Notes under the pieces: generated by a model
Databases searched by the model: none
What the model was told of the DNA's origin: nothing
The model's input: the letters and a program-made list of their open reading frames with translations, nothing else
Translations under genes and position numbers: made by a program
In this document: one piece after another, positions 63,633 through 64,000 of the stretch
Layout of the letters: every line of letters starts with the position of its first letter
Numbering within the stretch: the stretch's first letter is position 1
Source of the DNA: Actinomycetales bacterium
GTDB taxonomy: Bacteria > Actinomycetota > Actinomycetes > Actinomycetales > Dermatophilaceae
Assembly (NCBI GenBank): GCA_016710645.1
Contig: JADJVI010000018.1
Location: forward strand, 62,001-126,000
Direction of reading: 5' to 3'
Length of the DNA stretch: 64,000 nt

Positions 63633-64000
63633 TCAGTGGCCCATGCCAAGGCCGCCGTCGACGGGCAGCACGGCACCGGTGATGTAGGCGGCTTCCGGGG
63701 AGGCCAGGAAGCGCACCGCCGCGGCGACTTCCTCGGGTGCCGCGAAGCGGCCCGCCGGGATGGAGGAGAGGTATGCCGTGCGCCGCTCCTCCGGGAGGGC
63801 CGCGGTCATGTCGGTGTCGATGAAGCCGGGCGCCACGACATTGGCGGTGATGCCGCGTCCGCCCAGCTCACGGCTGATCGAGCGGGCCAGGCCCACGAGA
63901 GCGGCCTTGCTCGCGGCATAGTTGGCCTGGCCTGGGGAACCATAGAGGCCGACGACGCTGGAGACGAAGATCATCCGGCCGCGGCGCAGCCGGATCATCC
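63633..64000 (-). CDS. fabG: 3-oxoacyl-ACP reductase FabG (5' truncated by window edge)
   Basis: The C-terminal part of a short-chain dehydrogenase; its start lies beyond the right edge. FVSSVVG (catalytic Ser) and YAASK (Tyr, Lys) are present, followed by VVAPGFIDTDMTAALP and the C-terminal ITGAVLPVDGGLGMGH. It reduces 3-oxoacyl-ACP with NADPH. An exact copy of the dispersed repeat (63770) encodes TAY. It is the upstream partner of fabI. Confidence 0.9.
   Translation of the reverse strand, partial: MIRLRRGRMIFVSSVVGLYGSPGQANYAASKAALVGLARSISRELGGRGITANVVAPGFIDTDMTAALPEERRTAYLSSIPAGRFAAPEEVAAAVRFLASPEAAYITGAVLPVDGGLGMGH

Overview
The window is high-GC chromosomal DNA of an actinobacterium. 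Support comes from a full Pup-proteasome set (pup, dop, pafA, prcB, prcA, mpa/arc), mycothiol biosynthesis (mshC), two F420-type luciferase-like oxidoreductases, a glgM/glgC pair, a mabA/inhA-like fabG-fabI pair and PafBC-type WYL regulators. No insertion sequence, phage, plasmid or CRISPR element was seen. A Micrococcales relative (Intrasporangiaceae/Dermatophilaceae-like) fits, but that placement is inference.

Layout. 0-7.2 kb: end of a lysine 2,3-aminomutase-like gene, a flavin monooxygenase, a YbaK deacylase, a Bcr/CflA drug exporter, an Lrp regulator, a 5'-3' exonuclease and a wax-ester/DGAT acyltransferase. 7.3-17.5 kb: a long minus-strand block read as pafA, two FKBP isomerases, pafB, pafC, a small membrane protein, tatA, tatC, a lipid kinase and a HelY-type helicase, mostly joined by 4-base stop/start overlaps. 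17.6-20.2 kb: two plus-strand coiled-coil genes, the second with a DivIVA-like N-terminus, lie inside the proteasome region. 20.3-23.8 kb: dop-pup-prcB-prcA. 23.9-28.8 kb: a hydrolase, a PRPP synthetase paralogue, DUF3054, a GNAT and a secreted phosphoesterase separate dop from the next block. 28.8-33.5 kb: site-2 protease, SSB-like protein, trmI and mpa/arc. 33.6-39.9 kb: metH, a RecB/Cas4-like nuclease, a HAD phosphatase and a PAC2 protein. 40-47.5 kb: mshC with its conserved neighbours, corA, uppP, an F420 oxidoreductase and an aldo/keto reductase. 47.5-58.2 kb: an acidic repeat protein, an M20 peptidase, a beta-propeller protein, tRNA-Leu(GAG), a polysaccharide deacetylase, arginase, a TrmH methylase, a TSUP transporter, SPFH/NfeD proteins, an ABC ATPase and an unknown gene. 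58.2-64 kb: divergent glgM/glgC, an F420 oxidoreductase, serB, fabI and the start-truncated fabG.

The most unusual signal is not a gene. The 10-mer GGTATGCCGT (reverse ACGGCATACC) occurs 31 times exactly by hand count, where base composition predicts well under one. It appears on both strands, in five different translated readings inside genes (often through rare codons such as ATA, TAT and GCA), and is enriched between genes. In two places it forms a perfect inverted pair just after a stop codon. This is how DNA uptake sequences of Neisseria and Haemophilus are distributed. I know of no such element described in Actinobacteria, so it is the main candidate for a new system here.
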